64,000 nt of DNA from Herbaspirillum sp. (GCF_017744395.1 NZ_JAGIBI010000001.1:930001-994000), one strand, 5' to 3'; shown: positions 1 through 9,585, numbered from the stretch's first letter. A program made the numbers and translations. The notes: a model not told the origin generated them from the sequence alone.

Positions 1-767
1 GCAGCGTGCTGACCAAGGCGCTGGGCGACGACAAGGCGACCTCCCTGCTCAACCGCATCCTGGGCGGGCGCGATGCCTCCGGCATCGAAGCCCTCAAGTG
101 GATGGATTCGCAGTCGGTGGCCGAACTCATCCGCAACGAACACCCGCAGATCATCGCCACCATCCTGGTGCACCTGGAGCGCGACCAGGCTTGCGGCATC
201 CTCAACAACTTCACGGAGCGCCTGCGCAACGACGTGATCCTGCGTATTGCCACCCTGGACGGCGTGCAGCCGGCGGCGCTGCGCGAACTGAACGACGTGC
301 TGACCAAGCTGCTGACCGGCAACGAAAGCCTGAAGAAGCAGCAGATGGGCGGCATCCGCACCGCGGCCGAGATCCTGAACTTCATGTCCGGCGAGAATGA
401 GACCTCGGTCATGAACAACCTGCGCTCCTACGACGAGGACATGGCGCAGAAGATCATGGACGAGATGTTCGTCTTCGAGAACATCATCGACATCGACGGC
501 CGCGGCATCCAGCTGCTGCTGCGCGAAGTGCAGTCGGAATCGCTCATCGTGGCGCTCAAAGGCGCCTCGCAAGGCCTGCGCGACAAGATTTTCGCCAATA
601 TGTCGCAACGCGCCGCCGAGATGATGAAGGAAGACCTGGAATCCAAGGGCCCCGTGCGCCTGTCCGAAGTGGATGCGCAGCAAAAGGCGATCCTGCAGAT
701 CGTGCGCCGCCTGGCCGACGAAGGCCAGATCGTGCTGGGCGCCAAGGGCGAGGATGCGTTCATCTGA
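1..767 (+). CDS. fliG: Flagellar motor switch protein FliG, 5' end outside window
   Basis: FliG is the rotor protein of the flagellar C-ring; it binds FliF and FliM and its C-terminal domain contacts the MotA stator to make torque. The reading frame is open from the first base (codons in phase with position 3), so the start lies upstream. About 254 residues are visible against roughly 330 for the family, so some 80 N-terminal residues are missing. Seen: the conserved EHPQ motif of the middle domain (about base 138) and a charged C-terminal helix (SQRAAEMMKEDLES) of the stator-contacting domain. It is followed after 63 bases by fliH. fliE and fliF would be expected upstream, outside the window. 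Confidence 0.97.
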   Translation, partial: SVLTKALGDDKATSLLNRILGGRDASGIEALKWMDSQSVAELIRNEHPQIIATILVHLERDQACGILNNFTERLRNDVILRIATLDGVQPAALRELNDVLTKLLTGNESLKKQQMGGIRTAAEILNFMSGENETSVMNNLRSYDEDMAQKIMDEMFVFENIIDIDGRGIQLLLREVQSESLIVALKGASQGLRDKIFANMSQRAAEMMKEDLESKGPVRLSEVDAQQKAILQIVRRLADEGQIVLGAKGEDAFI

Positions 768-830
768 TGCGGTTTGGCCAGTTGTCGCACCGCCCCGGCT
801 GCCGGTTTGATTTGGAGTTAATGTAAAGCC

Positions 831-1538
831 ATGCGTGCGAAGATCATTCCCAAGGAAGAAATGACGCCCTACCAGCGCTGGGAGCTGGCGTCTTTCGAGC
901 CGCAACCCGAGCCGGAGCCCGAACCCGAGCCGGAACCCTACGAGGATCCGCTCGACGAAGAGCCTCCCCCGCCGCCGCAACTGACCGCCGAGCAGCTCGA
1001 CGCCATCCGTGAGGCGGCCCGCCAGGAAGGCTTCGCCGAAGGCCGCCAGCACGGCCTGGAAGCGGGCCGCGCCGAAGGCTACATGGCCGGCCTGCAGCAA
1101 GGCCAGAAAGAGATCAACGAAGTCATCCAGCACTTCCGCCAGATCGCCGTGAACTTCGGCACCGAAGTCGCGCAATGCAGCGAAAGCATGGCGCCGGAAC
1201 TGCTCGACCTGGCGCTGGACCTGTCCAAGGCGATACTCAAGACCGCGCTCAACGTGCGCCCGGAACTGGTGCTGCCCACCATCAGCGCCGCCATCCATTC
1301 GCTGCCGGTGCTGCAACTGCCGGCCACGCTCACCCTCAACCCCGAAGATGCCGCGCTGGTGCGCGAACACATGGGCGACGAACTCGCCAAGCACCAGTGG
1401 AAGATCGAGGAAGACGCCGACATCGAGCGCGGCGGCTGCCGCGTCGAGACCCGCAGCAACCAGATCGACGCCACCATGCAGACGCGCTGGAAACGCATCG
1501 CGGAGTCGCTCTCCAAGCAGCTTGACTGGCTGGATTGA
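831..1538 (+). CDS. fliH: Flagellar assembly protein FliH
   Basis: FliH is the peripheral stalk-like regulator of the export ATPase FliI; it holds the FliH2-FliI complex at the export gate. The protein has 235 residues, near family size. The N-terminus has a Pro-Glu alternating run (residues 26-36), then acidic and proline stretches. Residues 67-91 form a glycine ladder with a glycine every fourth residue (seven in register), the GxxxG-type helix known in FliH. The C-terminal half is the conserved FliH/V-ATPase E-subunit-like domain (ends KQLDWLD). A GGAG lies 13 bases before the ATG. It sits between fliG and fliI, as in the standard operon. Confidence 0.93.
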   Translation: MRAKIIPKEEMTPYQRWELASFEPQPEPEPEPEPEPYEDPLDEEPPPPPQLTAEQLDAIREAARQEGFAEGRQHGLEAGRAEGYMAGLQQGQKEINEVIQHFRQIAVNFGTEVAQCSESMAPELLDLALDLSKAILKTALNVRPELVLPTISAAIHSLPVLQLPATLTLNPEDAALVREHMGDELAKHQWKIEEDADIERGGCRVETRSNQIDATMQTRWKRIAESLSKQLDWLD

Positions 1539-1592
1539 TGCCATGCCGCCCGTCCGCCCGGCCCGACTCGACCGTCTGCAAGGGGGATTCGC

Positions 1593-2999
1593 ATGAATTC
1601 CCCGATGCCTTCCCACAGCAGCCTGTGGCAAGCCTACCTGCATAACTGCCGCAGCCTGGTCGGCATGGCCGAACCCACCCAGACCGCAGGGCGCATCACG
1701 CGCGTGGCCGGCCTGGTGATGGAAGCGGTCGGCCTGAAGCTGCCGGTCGGCAGCCCCTGCAACGTCCCGCTGCCCAACGGCACCATGATCGAAGCCGAAG
1801 TGGTCGGCTTCCAGGACGATCGCCTGTTCCTGATGCCGCAAAGCGATGTCGAAGGCATCGTGCCGGGCACCCGCGTCTTCCCCGTCGAGCCGGTCAATCC
1901 GCCGCCGCGCACCGGCCCCATCAGTTTCACGCCGCGCCGCATCGACGAGCACAGCCGCCGCCTGCCGGTCGGCAACGAACTGCTGGGCCGCGTGCTGGAC
2001 GGCGCCGGCCGCCCGCTCGACAACCTCGGCCCCCTGCACACCGAACGCTCGGCGCCGCTCGCCGTGCGCGCAGCCAACCCGCTCAACCGTGCGCCTATCC
2101 GCGACATCCTGGACACCGGGGTACGCGCCATCAATACTATGCTCACCGTCGGCCGCGGCCAGCGCATGGGCCTGTTTGCGGGCTCAGGCGTAGGCAAGAG
2201 CGTCCTGCTGGGGATGATGGCGCGCTACACCAGCGCCGACGTGATCGTGGTCGGCCTGATCGGCGAACGCGGCCGCGAAGTCAAGGAATTCATCGAGCAG
2301 ATCCTCGGCGCCGAAGGCTTGGCGCGCTCGGTGGTGGTGGCCGCCCCGGCCGACACCCCGCCGCTGATGCGCCTGCAAGGCGCCGCCTACTGCACCGCCA
2401 TCGCCGAACATTTCCGCGACCAGGGCAAGGATGTGCTGCTGATCATGGACTCGCTCACGCGCTACGCGATGGCCCAGCGCGAGATCGCCCTGGCCATCGG
2501 CGAGCCGCCGGCCACCAAGGGCTATCCGCCCTCCGTGTTCGCCAAGCTGCCGGCCCTGGTCGAACGCGCCGGCAACGGCGAGGAAGGCGGCGGTTCGATC
2601 ACCGCCTTCTACACCGTGCTGACCGAAGGCGACGACCAGCAGGATCCGATCGCCGACGCCGCGCGCGCCATCCTGGACGGCCACATCGTGCTCAACCGGC
2701 AACTGGCCGAGGCCGGGCATTACCCCGCCATCGATATCGAGCAATCGATCAGCCGGGCCATGCACAGCATCACCGGCGAAGACCACCAGCTCCGCGCACG
2801 CCACCTGAAGCAGCTGTACTCGCGCTACCAGCGCAACCGCGACCTTATCAGCGTGGGCGCCTATGCCTCCGGCAGCGACCCGGTCCTGGACGAAGCCATT
2901 GCCTTATTGCCAAGAATCGAAGCGTTTTTGCAGCAAGGGATTCAGGAGCGTGCCGATGTATCAGAGAGCTTGAGGCAACTTACCGCTCTATTCGGTTGA
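1593..2999 (+). CDS. fliI: Flagellum-specific export ATPase FliI
   Basis: FliI is the cytoplasmic ATPase of the flagellar type III export apparatus, an F1-beta homologue that works with FliH and FliJ. The protein has 468 residues, slightly longer than the Salmonella enzyme. Seen: an N-terminal beta-barrel domain (about residues 30-100), Walker A GSGVGKS at 197-203, the sequence [10 protein letters not shown], Walker B VLLIMD at 281-286, and the type III ATPase segment [12 protein letters not shown]. The ATG follows fliH by 54 bases with AAGGGGG upstream. fliJ follows after 37 bases. Confidence 0.97.
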   Translation: MNSPMPSHSSLWQAYLHNCRSLVGMAEPTQTAGRITRVAGLVMEAVGLKLPVGSPCNVPLPNGTMIEAEVVGFQDDRLFLMPQSDVEGIVPGTRVFPVEPVNPPPRTGPISFTPRRIDEHSRRLPVGNELLGRVLDGAGRPLDNLGPLHTERSAPLAVRAANPLNRAPIRDILDTGVRAINTMLTVGRGQRMGLFAGSGVGKSVLLGMMARYTSADVIVVGLIGERGREVKEFIEQILGAEGLARSVVVAAPADTPPLMRLQGAAYCTAIAEHFRDQGKDVLLIMDSLTRYAMAQREIALAIGEPPATKGYPPSVFAKLPALVERAGNGEEGGGSITAFYTVLTEGDDQQDPIADAARAILDGHIVLNRQLAEAGHYPAIDIEQSISRAMHSITGEDHQLRARHLKQLYSRYQRNRDLISVGAYASGSDPVLDEAIALLPRIEAFLQQGIQERADVSESLRQLTALFG

Positions 3000-3036
3000 T
3001 TGAGCGCGGGCCTGGAAAAATATAATCAGGGCTATC

Positions 3037-3477
3037 ATGGCTACTCCCTCCGCACTCGAGACGCTGATCGAATTGGCGACCAAAGAGACCGACGAAGCGA
3101 CCAAGCGCCTCGGTCGGGCGATTCGCGTGAGCGAGGAAGCGCAGCAGAAACTTGCCATCCTGCAACAATACCGCGACGACTACGCGGCGAGGTTCCAGGA
3201 GACCCTGACGACCGGCCTGACGGCGCTGAGCTACCGCAATTTCCAGCTCTTCATCGAAAAGATCGATACCGCCATCACCGGCCAGCAGGATGTGGTGCGC
3301 AGCACCCAGCAAAAGGTGGCCGATGCGCGGATGGCATGGCAAGCCTGCGAACGCAAGCGCATGTCCTACGACACGCTGGCGGCGCGCGCCAAGGAAAAGG
3401 AATTGCGGAAGGAAAACCGGCGCGACCAGAAGGCAATGGATGAGCATGCCTCGCGCATTACCTTCTACAAACGATAG
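3037..3477 (+). CDS. fliJ: Flagellar export chaperone FliJ
   Basis: FliJ is a small coiled-coil protein that sits in the FliI hexamer like the gamma subunit of F1 and helps couple export to the gate protein FlhA. The protein has 146 residues, the family length. It is rich in Glu, Lys, Gln and Arg with almost no glycine, as expected of an antiparallel two-helix coiled coil. Assignment rests on size, composition and the position between fliI and fliK. Start at the ATG after CAGGGCTATC; no strong ribosome binding site is evident, so translation may be helped by upstream fliI. Confidence 0.9.
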   Translation: MATPSALETLIELATKETDEATKRLGRAIRVSEEAQQKLAILQQYRDDYAARFQETLTTGLTALSYRNFQLFIEKIDTAITGQQDVVRSTQQKVADARMAWQACERKRMSYDTLAARAKEKELRKENRRDQKAMDEHASRITFYKR

Positions 3478-3525
3478 AAGACGAACGACGAAACAACGAT
3501 CAGCAAGTTACCGGACAGGCCTCCC

Positions 3526-4803
3526 ATGAATACATCCCTGCCACTGTTGAATGTGATCACCGGCTCGCAAAGCGCCGCCACCGGTTCGCGTTCGTCCAAT
3601 CCGGCCGACAGCTTCACGGCCGACGTCCCGTTCAACCAGGTGCTCAACAGCCAGGTCGGCAACCGCAATACCGACAGCCAGCAGCAAAGCCAGCCGCGCG
3701 CCGCCGCGCCCGCGCAGCCGAGCCAGCCCGCGCAATCCGCGGCCGCCGGCAATGGCGCCGCCGCGTCCTCCACAGCTTCCGCCGACAAGAAGTCCGATGC
3801 CGGCAAGGACGATGACCAGGCCGACGACAGCACCGCCCCCGCTTCGGCCGAGCTGCTGGCGCTGGTCGCCAACCTGGCGCAAAACGCGGTTCAACCGGTC
3901 GCCGGCGGCAAAGGCGACGGCGCCGATGCCAAGTCCAATGCCCAAGACGACCTTCTGACCCAATCCAAGCGCAGCGCGCCGGCCTTGTCCCTGCAGGACG
4001 ACGACCATGCCCTGGCACAGCAAAACGGCAAGGATCAGAAAATCGACTTCGCCGCCCTGCAAGGCAGCATCACGGCCAACAACGGCAAGAAAGAAGCTGC
4101 CGCGGAATCCGCTCAAAACAACGCCGATGCCGGCGCGCACCGCGCCGCCAAGGACGACAAGCCGGCCATCGACCTGAACGCCAAGGCCGCGCCCAAGGAC
4201 GATGCCGGCAGCGCATCGCGCGCCCAGGCCGCCAAGCTGGCGGCGGATGCGGCCTCGATGAAGCCGGACGCGCCGCAGGCTGCGCCGGCGCCCGTCGCGC
4301 TGCCGGCCATGCAGCAGGCGATCGCCGCGAACCAGCCGCAAGCCGTGTTCGGCGCCGCCTACACCGACAAGATCCAGCCCAATGTCGGCAGCGCCGGCTG
4401 GGACCAGGCGGTCGGCCAGAAAATCACCTGGATGGTCAGCGGCGGCATCCAAAGCGCATCGCTGACACTGAACCCGCCCGACCTCGGCCCGATGCAGGTG
4501 GTGCTGAACGTGCACAACGCGCAAGCCGACGCCACCTTCATCACCGCCCAGCCAGAAGTCAAGCAGGCGCTGGAAGCGGCAATGCCAAAACTGCGCGAAA
4601 TGATGGACCAGGCCGGCATCCAGCTGGGCCAGGCCACGGTCAACACCGGCATGTCCAACCAGCAGCAAGGGGCGCACAGCCAGCAAGCGCGCAATGCCTC
4701 CTCTTCCGGCAGCTTCGGCAATGGGCAGGAGAGCGACGCGGTGGCCGCCGCAGGCAGTGCCGCCGTCAGCAGCGGCCTGGGCCTGGTAGACACCTTCGCC
4801 TGA
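3526..4803 (+). CDS. fliK: Flagellar hook-length control protein FliK
   Basis: FliK is the secreted molecular ruler that stops hook growth and switches the export gate (through FlhB) to filament substrates. The protein has 425 residues. The first two thirds are low-complexity Ala/Asp/Lys/Gln/Pro sequence, typical of the ruler part. The last 130 residues hold the conserved substrate-switching domain, including LTLNPPDLGPMQV and QAGIQLGQATVNTG, followed by a Gln/Ser-rich tail. Several long open frames overlap it on the other strand; they follow from its codon composition and are not genes. Confidence 0.94.
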   Translation: MNTSLPLLNVITGSQSAATGSRSSNPADSFTADVPFNQVLNSQVGNRNTDSQQQSQPRAAAPAQPSQPAQSAAAGNGAAASSTASADKKSDAGKDDDQADDSTAPASAELLALVANLAQNAVQPVAGGKGDGADAKSNAQDDLLTQSKRSAPALSLQDDDHALAQQNGKDQKIDFAALQGSITANNGKKEAAAESAQNNADAGAHRAAKDDKPAIDLNAKAAPKDDAGSASRAQAAKLAADAASMKPDAPQAAPAPVALPAMQQAIAANQPQAVFGAAYTDKIQPNVGSAGWDQAVGQKITWMVSGGIQSASLTLNPPDLGPMQVVLNVHNAQADATFITAQPEVKQALEAAMPKLREMMDQAGIQLGQATVNTGMSNQQQGAHSQQARNASSSGSFGNGQESDAVAAAGSAAVSSGLGLVDTFA

Positions 4804-4875
4804 GGCCAACCGCCGGAAAACAGGCAACATATACATGGCAGTACCGGGGGAATCGCATTATCGTCTGCGCCGGAC

Positions 4876-4902
4876 TCAACAATAAGAATTCTTTGCCGAT
4901 AA
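4876..4902 (+). promoter_or_regulatory. Sigma-28 (FliA)-type promoter for fliL operon
   Basis: The 143-base gap between fliK and fliL contains TCAA, 15 bases, then GCCGATAA. This matches the flagellar sigma-28 consensus TAAA-N15-GCCGATAA with one mismatch, in the -35 element. It would start transcription about 40 bases before the fliL ATG. Confidence 0.75.
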
Positions 4903-4946
4903 GCACACATCAAGCAATACGCGCTGACGACCAGAAAGGAAAGTAG

Positions 4947-5459
4947 ATGGCGACAAAAGGAAAGGCCCCGGCCAAGGGCGCTGAAGCAGAAGCGGCTCCG
5001 GCGAAGTCCAGCAAGAAAATGCTGTTCATCATCGTCGGCGTCGTGCTGGTGGTGGTGATCGGCGCCGGCGCATTCTTCATGCTCGGCGGTAAGGGCAAGA
5101 AAGGCGAAGACCACGCCGAAGAGAAAGTCGAAGCCAAGACCCCGACCTTTGTGGTCATCGAACCTTTCGTCGTCAACCTGCAGCAGGAAAACGGCGATCA
5201 CTACCTGCAAGTGGCCATGACCCTGCAAGTACCCAATGCCCCGACTGCCGAAATGCTCAAGCTGTACATGCCGCAAGTGCGCAGCCGCCTGCTGATGGTA
5301 CTGTCGAGCAAGAAAGCATCCGAACTGCTTACCAACGAAGGCAAGCGCGCGCTGACCGACGAAATCATCGACCAGTTGGGCGAACCCTTCTCCGGCAGCG
5401 GCAAGGGTCCCGTGATCAACGACGTGTTCTACACGTCCTTCGTGATCCAACAGCAGTAA
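4947..5459 (+). CDS. fliL: Flagellar basal body-associated protein FliL
   Basis: FliL is a single-pass inner-membrane protein that surrounds the MotAB stator and supports torque. The protein has 170 residues. A positively charged N-terminus is followed by one strong membrane segment (about residues 25-46) and a periplasmic SPFH/stomatin-like domain. Seen in that domain: PFVVNLQQENGDHYLQV and a C-terminal FTSFVIQQQ-like end. AGGAAAG precedes the ATG. First gene after the sigma-28-type promoter; fliM follows after 23 bases. Confidence 0.95.
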   Translation: MATKGKAPAKGAEAEAAPAKSSKKMLFIIVGVVLVVVIGAGAFFMLGGKGKKGEDHAEEKVEAKTPTFVVIEPFVVNLQQENGDHYLQVAMTLQVPNAPTAEMLKLYMPQVRSRLLMVLSSKKASELLTNEGKRALTDEIIDQLGEPFSGSGKGPVINDVFYTSFVIQQQ

Positions 5460-5482
5460 GAGCGTAAGAGAAGTCAAACACC

Positions 5483-6487
5483 ATGGCCGAGCACTTTCTA
5501 TCGCAGGAAGAAGTCGATGCCCTGTTGAAGGGCGTGACGGGAGATGAAGACGAAGAAAAAGTCGTCGAAGAAGCTCCTGGTACGGTACGTACCTACAACC
5601 TGGCAACGCAGGAACGCATCGTCCGCGGGCGCATGCCCACGCTCGAAATCATCAACGAGCGCTTCGCCCGCCTGTTCCGCATCGGCCTGTTCAACTTCAT
5701 CCACCGCACCGCCGAGATCTCGGTCGGCCCGGTGAAGGTGTCCAAGTACAGCGAATTCATCCGCAATCTGGTGGTGCCGACCAACCTGAACCTGGTCCAC
5801 ATCAAGCCCTTCCGCGGGATCGGCCTGGTGGTGTTCGACCCGCAGTTCGTGTTCATGCTGGTGGACAACATGTTCGGCGGCGACGGCCGTTTCCACACCC
5901 GCATCGAAGGCCGCGAATTCACGCCCACCGAGCAGCGCATCATCATGCGCGTGCTGGAAATCACCTTCGAGAACTACGCCAAGTCGTGGGAACCGATCTA
6001 CCCGATCGAATTCGAATTCATTCGCTCGGAAATGAACACCCAGTTCGCCAACATCGCCACGCCCAACGAAGTGGTCGTGTCCACCACCTTCACCATCGAA
6101 CTTGGCCCGGTCAGCGGAGAAATCCATATCTGCACGCCCTACTCGATGATCGAGCCGGTGCGTGACCGCCTCACCAGCAGCATGCAAGGCGAAGCGCTGG
6201 AAGTCGACAAGCGCTGGATCCGCCTGATGAAGCAGCAGATCCAGACCGCGGAGGTCGAGCTGATCGCCAATTTCGGCACTGCCCGCCTCACCTTTACCGA
6301 CCTGCTCAACATGCAGGTCGGCGATGTTATCGCGCTGCAAACCGCGCAGACCGTCAATGCAGAAGTCGACGGCGTGCCAGTGATGGAATGCAGCTACGGC
6401 CAATTTCATGGCCAATACGCCCTGCGCGTCGAAAAGCTGCTTTCCATCACCCAAAATGAACCACCGGAAAGCTTTCAAGGAGAGTAG
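5483..6487 (+). CDS. fliM: Flagellar motor switch protein FliM
   Basis: FliM is the middle C-ring protein; phosphorylated CheY binds its N-terminus to reverse the motor. The protein has 334 residues, the family length. Seen: the N-terminal CheY-binding peptide LSQEEVDALLKGV (residues 6-18), an acidic linker, the CheC-like middle domain with MFGGDGR, and a C-terminal SpoA domain homologous to FliN. It is two bases from fliN, indicating coupled translation. Confidence 0.97.
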   Translation: MAEHFLSQEEVDALLKGVTGDEDEEKVVEEAPGTVRTYNLATQERIVRGRMPTLEIINERFARLFRIGLFNFIHRTAEISVGPVKVSKYSEFIRNLVVPTNLNLVHIKPFRGIGLVVFDPQFVFMLVDNMFGGDGRFHTRIEGREFTPTEQRIIMRVLEITFENYAKSWEPIYPIEFEFIRSEMNTQFANIATPNEVVVSTTFTIELGPVSGEIHICTPYSMIEPVRDRLTSSMQGEALEVDKRWIRLMKQQIQTAEVELIANFGTARLTFTDLLNMQVGDVIALQTAQTVNAEVDGVPVMECSYGQFHGQYALRVEKLLSITQNEPPESFQGE

Positions 6488-6489
6488 CA

Positions 6490-6945
6490 ATGGCTGATGA
6501 GAACGTAGAAGGTCAAACCGCGGCGGAGGACGATCCGTGGGGCGCGGCCATGGCCGAACAGTCGCAAGCCGAGGCAGAGCAGAAAAAAGGGCAGATGGAA
6601 GATGAAAAAGGTATCGATGCCCAGGCGGCAACGGCTACCGTGTTCAAGGACCTCAGCGCGGCCGACATCCAGACCAATACCCCCAACGACATCGATTTCA
6701 TCCTCGATATCCCGGTTCAGCTGACGGTCGAACTGGGCCGCACCAAGATCGCCATCAAGAACCTGCTGCAACTGGCCCAGGGTTCGGTGGTCGAGCTCGA
6801 CGGCATGGCCGGCGAGCCGATGGACGTGCTGGTCAACGGCTGCCTGATCGCCCAGGGCGAAGTGGTGGTGGTCAACGACAAATTCGGTATCCGCCTGACC
6901 GACATCATCACGCCGGCCGAACGCATCCGCAAGCTGAACCGCTAA
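6490..6945 (+). CDS. fliN: Flagellar motor switch protein FliN
   Basis: FliN forms the base of the C-ring, binds FliH and helps transmit the CheY signal. The protein has 151 residues. An acidic Gln/Glu-rich N-terminal extension of about 70 residues precedes the SpoA domain, which contains LDIPVQLTVELGRTK, LDGMAGEPMDVLVNG and VVVVNDKFGIRLTDI. AAGGAGAG upstream overlaps the fliM stop. Confidence 0.97.
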   Translation: MADENVEGQTAAEDDPWGAAMAEQSQAEAEQKKGQMEDEKGIDAQAATATVFKDLSAADIQTNTPNDIDFILDIPVQLTVELGRTKIAIKNLLQLAQGSVVELDGMAGEPMDVLVNGCLIAQGEVVVVNDKFGIRLTDIITPAERIRKLNR

Positions 6946-6954
6946 CGCCTTTCG

Positions 6955-7530
6955 ATGAATCGCTTCTTCGCAGCATCCCCCACCCACTTTTCGCGTAGCC
7001 CGAGGCGGACTTCCAAAGGTTTCAAAACCTTGTCCGCCCGCTTCCTCCTGTGCGCCTGCAGCCTATTCCACCTCAGCCAGGCATGGGCCGACAACACCGG
7101 CACGGCAGGCGCAGGCGCGACCGTGCCGGCAGCGCCGCCGCTGCCGTCCTCCGGCGGCAGCGTGCTGACCATGCTGCTCGGCCTGATTGCAGTGCTGGCG
7201 CTGATGGCCGGCATCGCCTGGCTCTTCAAACGCTTCGGCCTGGCGCAGAACCTGGCCGGCAATGCGGCTGCCAGGGTAATCGGCGGCGTCAGCGTAGGCA
7301 CGCGCGAACGGGTGATGGTGATCGAGGTGGGCGACCAGTGGATCGTGGTCGGCGTCGCCCCCGGCCGCGTCAATGCGCTGGCCACGATGCCGCGCCAGGA
7401 GCATGTCGCGGCCCAGCCCGCCAAGGCGAATGGCCCGGCCTTCTCTTCCTGGCTCAAGCAAACCATGGACAAACGTAACAACGGCCCCGCCAGCGGCGGC
7501 CGCACAGGCAATGATGGCAGCACAACCTGA
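6955..7530 (+). CDS. fliO: Flagellar biosynthesis protein FliO
   Basis: FliO is a membrane chaperone for assembly of the FliP ring of the export gate. The protein has 191 residues. A basic N-terminus is followed by a hydrophobic signal-like segment ending near SQAWAD (about residues 24-44), then a short periplasmic part. A second membrane helix lies at about residues 65-85, with a cytoplasmic domain containing [10 protein letters not shown] and [18 protein letters not shown]. Its last 20 bases overlap the start of fliP. Confidence 0.9.
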   Translation: MNRFFAASPTHFSRSPRRTSKGFKTLSARFLLCACSLFHLSQAWADNTGTAGAGATVPAAPPLPSSGGSVLTMLLGLIAVLALMAGIAWLFKRFGLAQNLAGNAAARVIGGVSVGTRERVMVIEVGDQWIVVGVAPGRVNALATMPRQEHVAAQPAKANGPAFSSWLKQTMDKRNNGPASGGRTGNDGSTT

Positions 7531-8335
7531 CCCGCAAGGGATCCGGTCCGGACACGCTTTCCGGCACCGCCCATGGATCGCCGGCGCAGCATCGCTGCTG
7601 CGCTCCGGCCGCTTCTGGATTCTTCTCCTGCTGTGCCTGCCGCTGGCGGCATCGGCCCAGCAAGGCATTCCCGCACTGAACAGCACCCCTGCGCCTGGCG
7701 GCGGCACGAATTACTCGCTGCCGATCCAGACGATGCTGCTGCTGACGTCGCTGTCGTTCATCCCGGCCGCGCTGCTGATGATGACGTGCTTCACCCGCAT
7801 CGTGATCGTGCTGTCGCTGCTGCGCCAGGCCCTGGGCACGCAATCGACGCCGCCTACCCAGGTGCTGGTGGGCCTGTCGCTGTTCCTGACGTTCTTCGTC
7901 ATGGGGCCGGTGTTCGACCGCATCTACACCGAGGCCTACCAGCCCTTCTCGGAAAACAAGATCCAGATGATGGAAGCGCTGGACAAGGGCGCCGCGCCGC
8001 TCAAGGAATTCATGCTCAAGCAGACCCGCCAGTCCGACCTGGCCCTGTACGTCAAGCTGTCGCGCGGCCCCGCGCTGCAAGGCCCGGAAGACGTGCCGCT
8101 GCGCCTGTTGATCCCGGCCTTCGTCACCAGCGAGCTCAAGACCGCATTCCAGATCGGCTTCGCCATCTTCATTCCCTTCCTCATCATCGACATGGTGGTG
8201 GCCAGTATCCTGATGTCCATGGGGATGATGATGATGTCGCCTGCCATCGTTTCATTGCCGTTCAAACTGATGCTGTTCGTGCTGGTCGACGGCTGGCAAT
8301 TGCTGATCGGCTCCCTGGCCCAAAGTTTTTACTAG
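7511..8335 (+). CDS. fliP: Flagellar export gate protein FliP
   Basis: FliP is the main subunit of the FliPQR export gate, a pentamer in the centre of the MS ring. The chosen start (two adjacent ATGs at 7511 and 7514) gives 274 residues and a cleavable signal peptide ending near ASAQ. The longer open frame upstream is only overlap with fliO. Family sequence is clear: [20 protein letters not shown], then [19 protein letters not shown] and [20 protein letters not shown]. Four or more membrane segments. Overlaps fliO by 20 bases; fliQ follows after 18. Confidence 0.95.
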   Translation: MMAAQPDPQGIRSGHAFRHRPWIAGAASLLRSGRFWILLLLCLPLAASAQQGIPALNSTPAPGGGTNYSLPIQTMLLLTSLSFIPAALLMMTCFTRIVIVLSLLRQALGTQSTPPTQVLVGLSLFLTFFVMGPVFDRIYTEAYQPFSENKIQMMEALDKGAAPLKEFMLKQTRQSDLALYVKLSRGPALQGPEDVPLRLLIPAFVTSELKTAFQIGFAIFIPFLIIDMVVASILMSMGMMMMSPAIVSLPFKLMLFVLVDGWQLLIGSLAQSFY

Positions 8336-8353
8336 GATGAGGAGCGCCGCGAT

Positions 8354-8623
8354 ATGACTCCCGAAAGCGTCATGACCATGGGCCGCCAGGCCATCGAAGT
8401 TACCCTGCTGATCGCCGCGCCGATGCTGCTGACGTCGCTGATCATCGGTTTGTTCGTCAGCATCTTCCAGGCCGCCACCCAGATCAACGAGCAAACCTTG
8501 TCGTTCATTCCCAAGCTGGTCGGCGTATTCCTGGCGCTCATCATCGCCGGCCCGTGGATGCTCACCGTCATCCTGGACTATATGCGCACCATGTTCGGCG
8601 GCATTCCCGCCATGGTCCAGTAA
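8354..8623 (+). CDS. fliQ: Flagellar export gate protein FliQ
   Basis: FliQ wraps around the FliP ring of the export gate. The protein has 89 residues, exactly family size, with two membrane helices (about residues 15-38 and 52-75) joined by a short loop. Conserved sequences: LLIAAPMLLTSLIIGLFVSI, FQAATQINEQTLSFIPKL and GPWMLTVILDY. Located between fliP and fliR as in nearly all flagellar clusters. Confidence 0.97.
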   Translation: MTPESVMTMGRQAIEVTLLIAAPMLLTSLIIGLFVSIFQAATQINEQTLSFIPKLVGVFLALIIAGPWMLTVILDYMRTMFGGIPAMVQ

Positions 8624-8684
8624 CGCCGCCGCGGCGCCCTTCTTTCGCGGGCGGCGTCGCGGCCGCCCTGCGGCACAGCTTCAC

Positions 8685-9491
8685 ATGATCAACTTCACCA
8701 GCCAGCAGCTCTATACGTGGGTCGCCATGTTCATCTGGCCGACTACCCGCATCCTCGGCCTGCTGGCGATCGCCCCGCCGTTCGGCAGCGCCAGCGTGCC
8801 GATGCTGGTCAAGGTCATGCTGGGCATCGCGATAGCGCTGCTGATCGCCCCCGACGTGCCGATACCGGCCGCGCTCGAGCCGATGTCGATGGCCGGGCTG
8901 CTGATCCTGGCGCAGCAACTGGTCATCGGCCTGTCGATGGGTTTTGCCATGCGCATCGTATTCGCCGCCGTCGAAGCGGCGGGCGAACTGACCAGTTCCA
9001 CCATGGGCCTGTCATTCGCCGCCTTCTTCGATCCGCAGACCCAGGGCCGCACCTCGGCGGTCAGCCAGGTGTTCTCGCTGCTGGCGACCATGGTGTTCCT
9101 GAGCCTGAACGGCCACCTGATCCTGCTGTCGGTGATGGCCGAAAGCTTCCATACCCTGCCCATCACCGCCCTGCCCGTCACCGCCGAAGGCTTCCATGGC
9201 GTCGCGCTGTGGGGCGCGCGCGTGTTCAGCATGGGGCTGCAATTGTCGCTGCCGCTGCTGATCGCGCTGCTGATCACCAACTTCGCACTGGGCATCCTGA
9301 CGCGTGCGGCGCCGCAGCTGAACCTGTTCGGCATCGGCTTTTCGATCACCATGCTGGCCGGCTTCATCCTGATCGGTGTCAGCCTGCCCTACATGCTCAC
9401 GCCGCTGCAGCATTTCCTCTCGGACGGCATCGAGATGGTGCGCAAGCTGGGCAGCATGCCGACCATCGGCGCGCCGCCGCCCAAACCTTGA
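8685..9491 (+). CDS. fliR: Flagellar export gate protein FliR
   Basis: FliR completes the FliPQR export gate. The protein has 268 residues and six or more hydrophobic segments. Family sequences seen: WPTTRILGLLAIAPPFG, MGLSFAAFFDPQTQGRTSAV and LLIALLITNFALGILTRAAP. It is the last gene of the plus-strand fli run and ends 18 bases before a strong terminator. Confidence 0.96.
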   Translation: MINFTSQQLYTWVAMFIWPTTRILGLLAIAPPFGSASVPMLVKVMLGIAIALLIAPDVPIPAALEPMSMAGLLILAQQLVIGLSMGFAMRIVFAAVEAAGELTSSTMGLSFAAFFDPQTQGRTSAVSQVFSLLATMVFLSLNGHLILLSVMAESFHTLPITALPVTAEGFHGVALWGARVFSMGLQLSLPLLIALLITNFALGILTRAAPQLNLFGIGFSITMLAGFILIGVSLPYMLTPLQHFLSDGIEMVRKLGSMPTIGAPPPKP

Positions 9492-9508
9492 CGGATGCGA
9501 TGCGAGGA

Positions 9509-9544
9509 AAAGAAAAAGGCGAACCGCAGTTCGCCTTTTTCTTT
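9509..9544. terminator. Bidirectional terminator between fliR and flgL
   Basis: A perfect 16-bp stem with a CGCA loop, the outer part A-rich on the left and T-rich on the right, so it reads as an intrinsic terminator on both strands. It lies between the convergent genes fliR (+) and flgL (-). Confidence 0.93.
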
Positions 9545-9585
9545 GGTTGCGCGCCCGACAGGCGCCGCCCAATTGCCGTCTTGCC

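Noticed and set aside
2996-3026. TATAAT before fliJ as a promoter
   Set aside because: -35 (TTGATT) needs a 19-base spacer and the start would fall almost on the fliJ ATG; readthrough from fliI is more likely.
3508-4836. 442-codon minus-strand open frame opposite fliK
   Set aside because: Product of the Ala/Asp/Gln-rich fliK codons; Gly/Arg-rich with no recognisable family.
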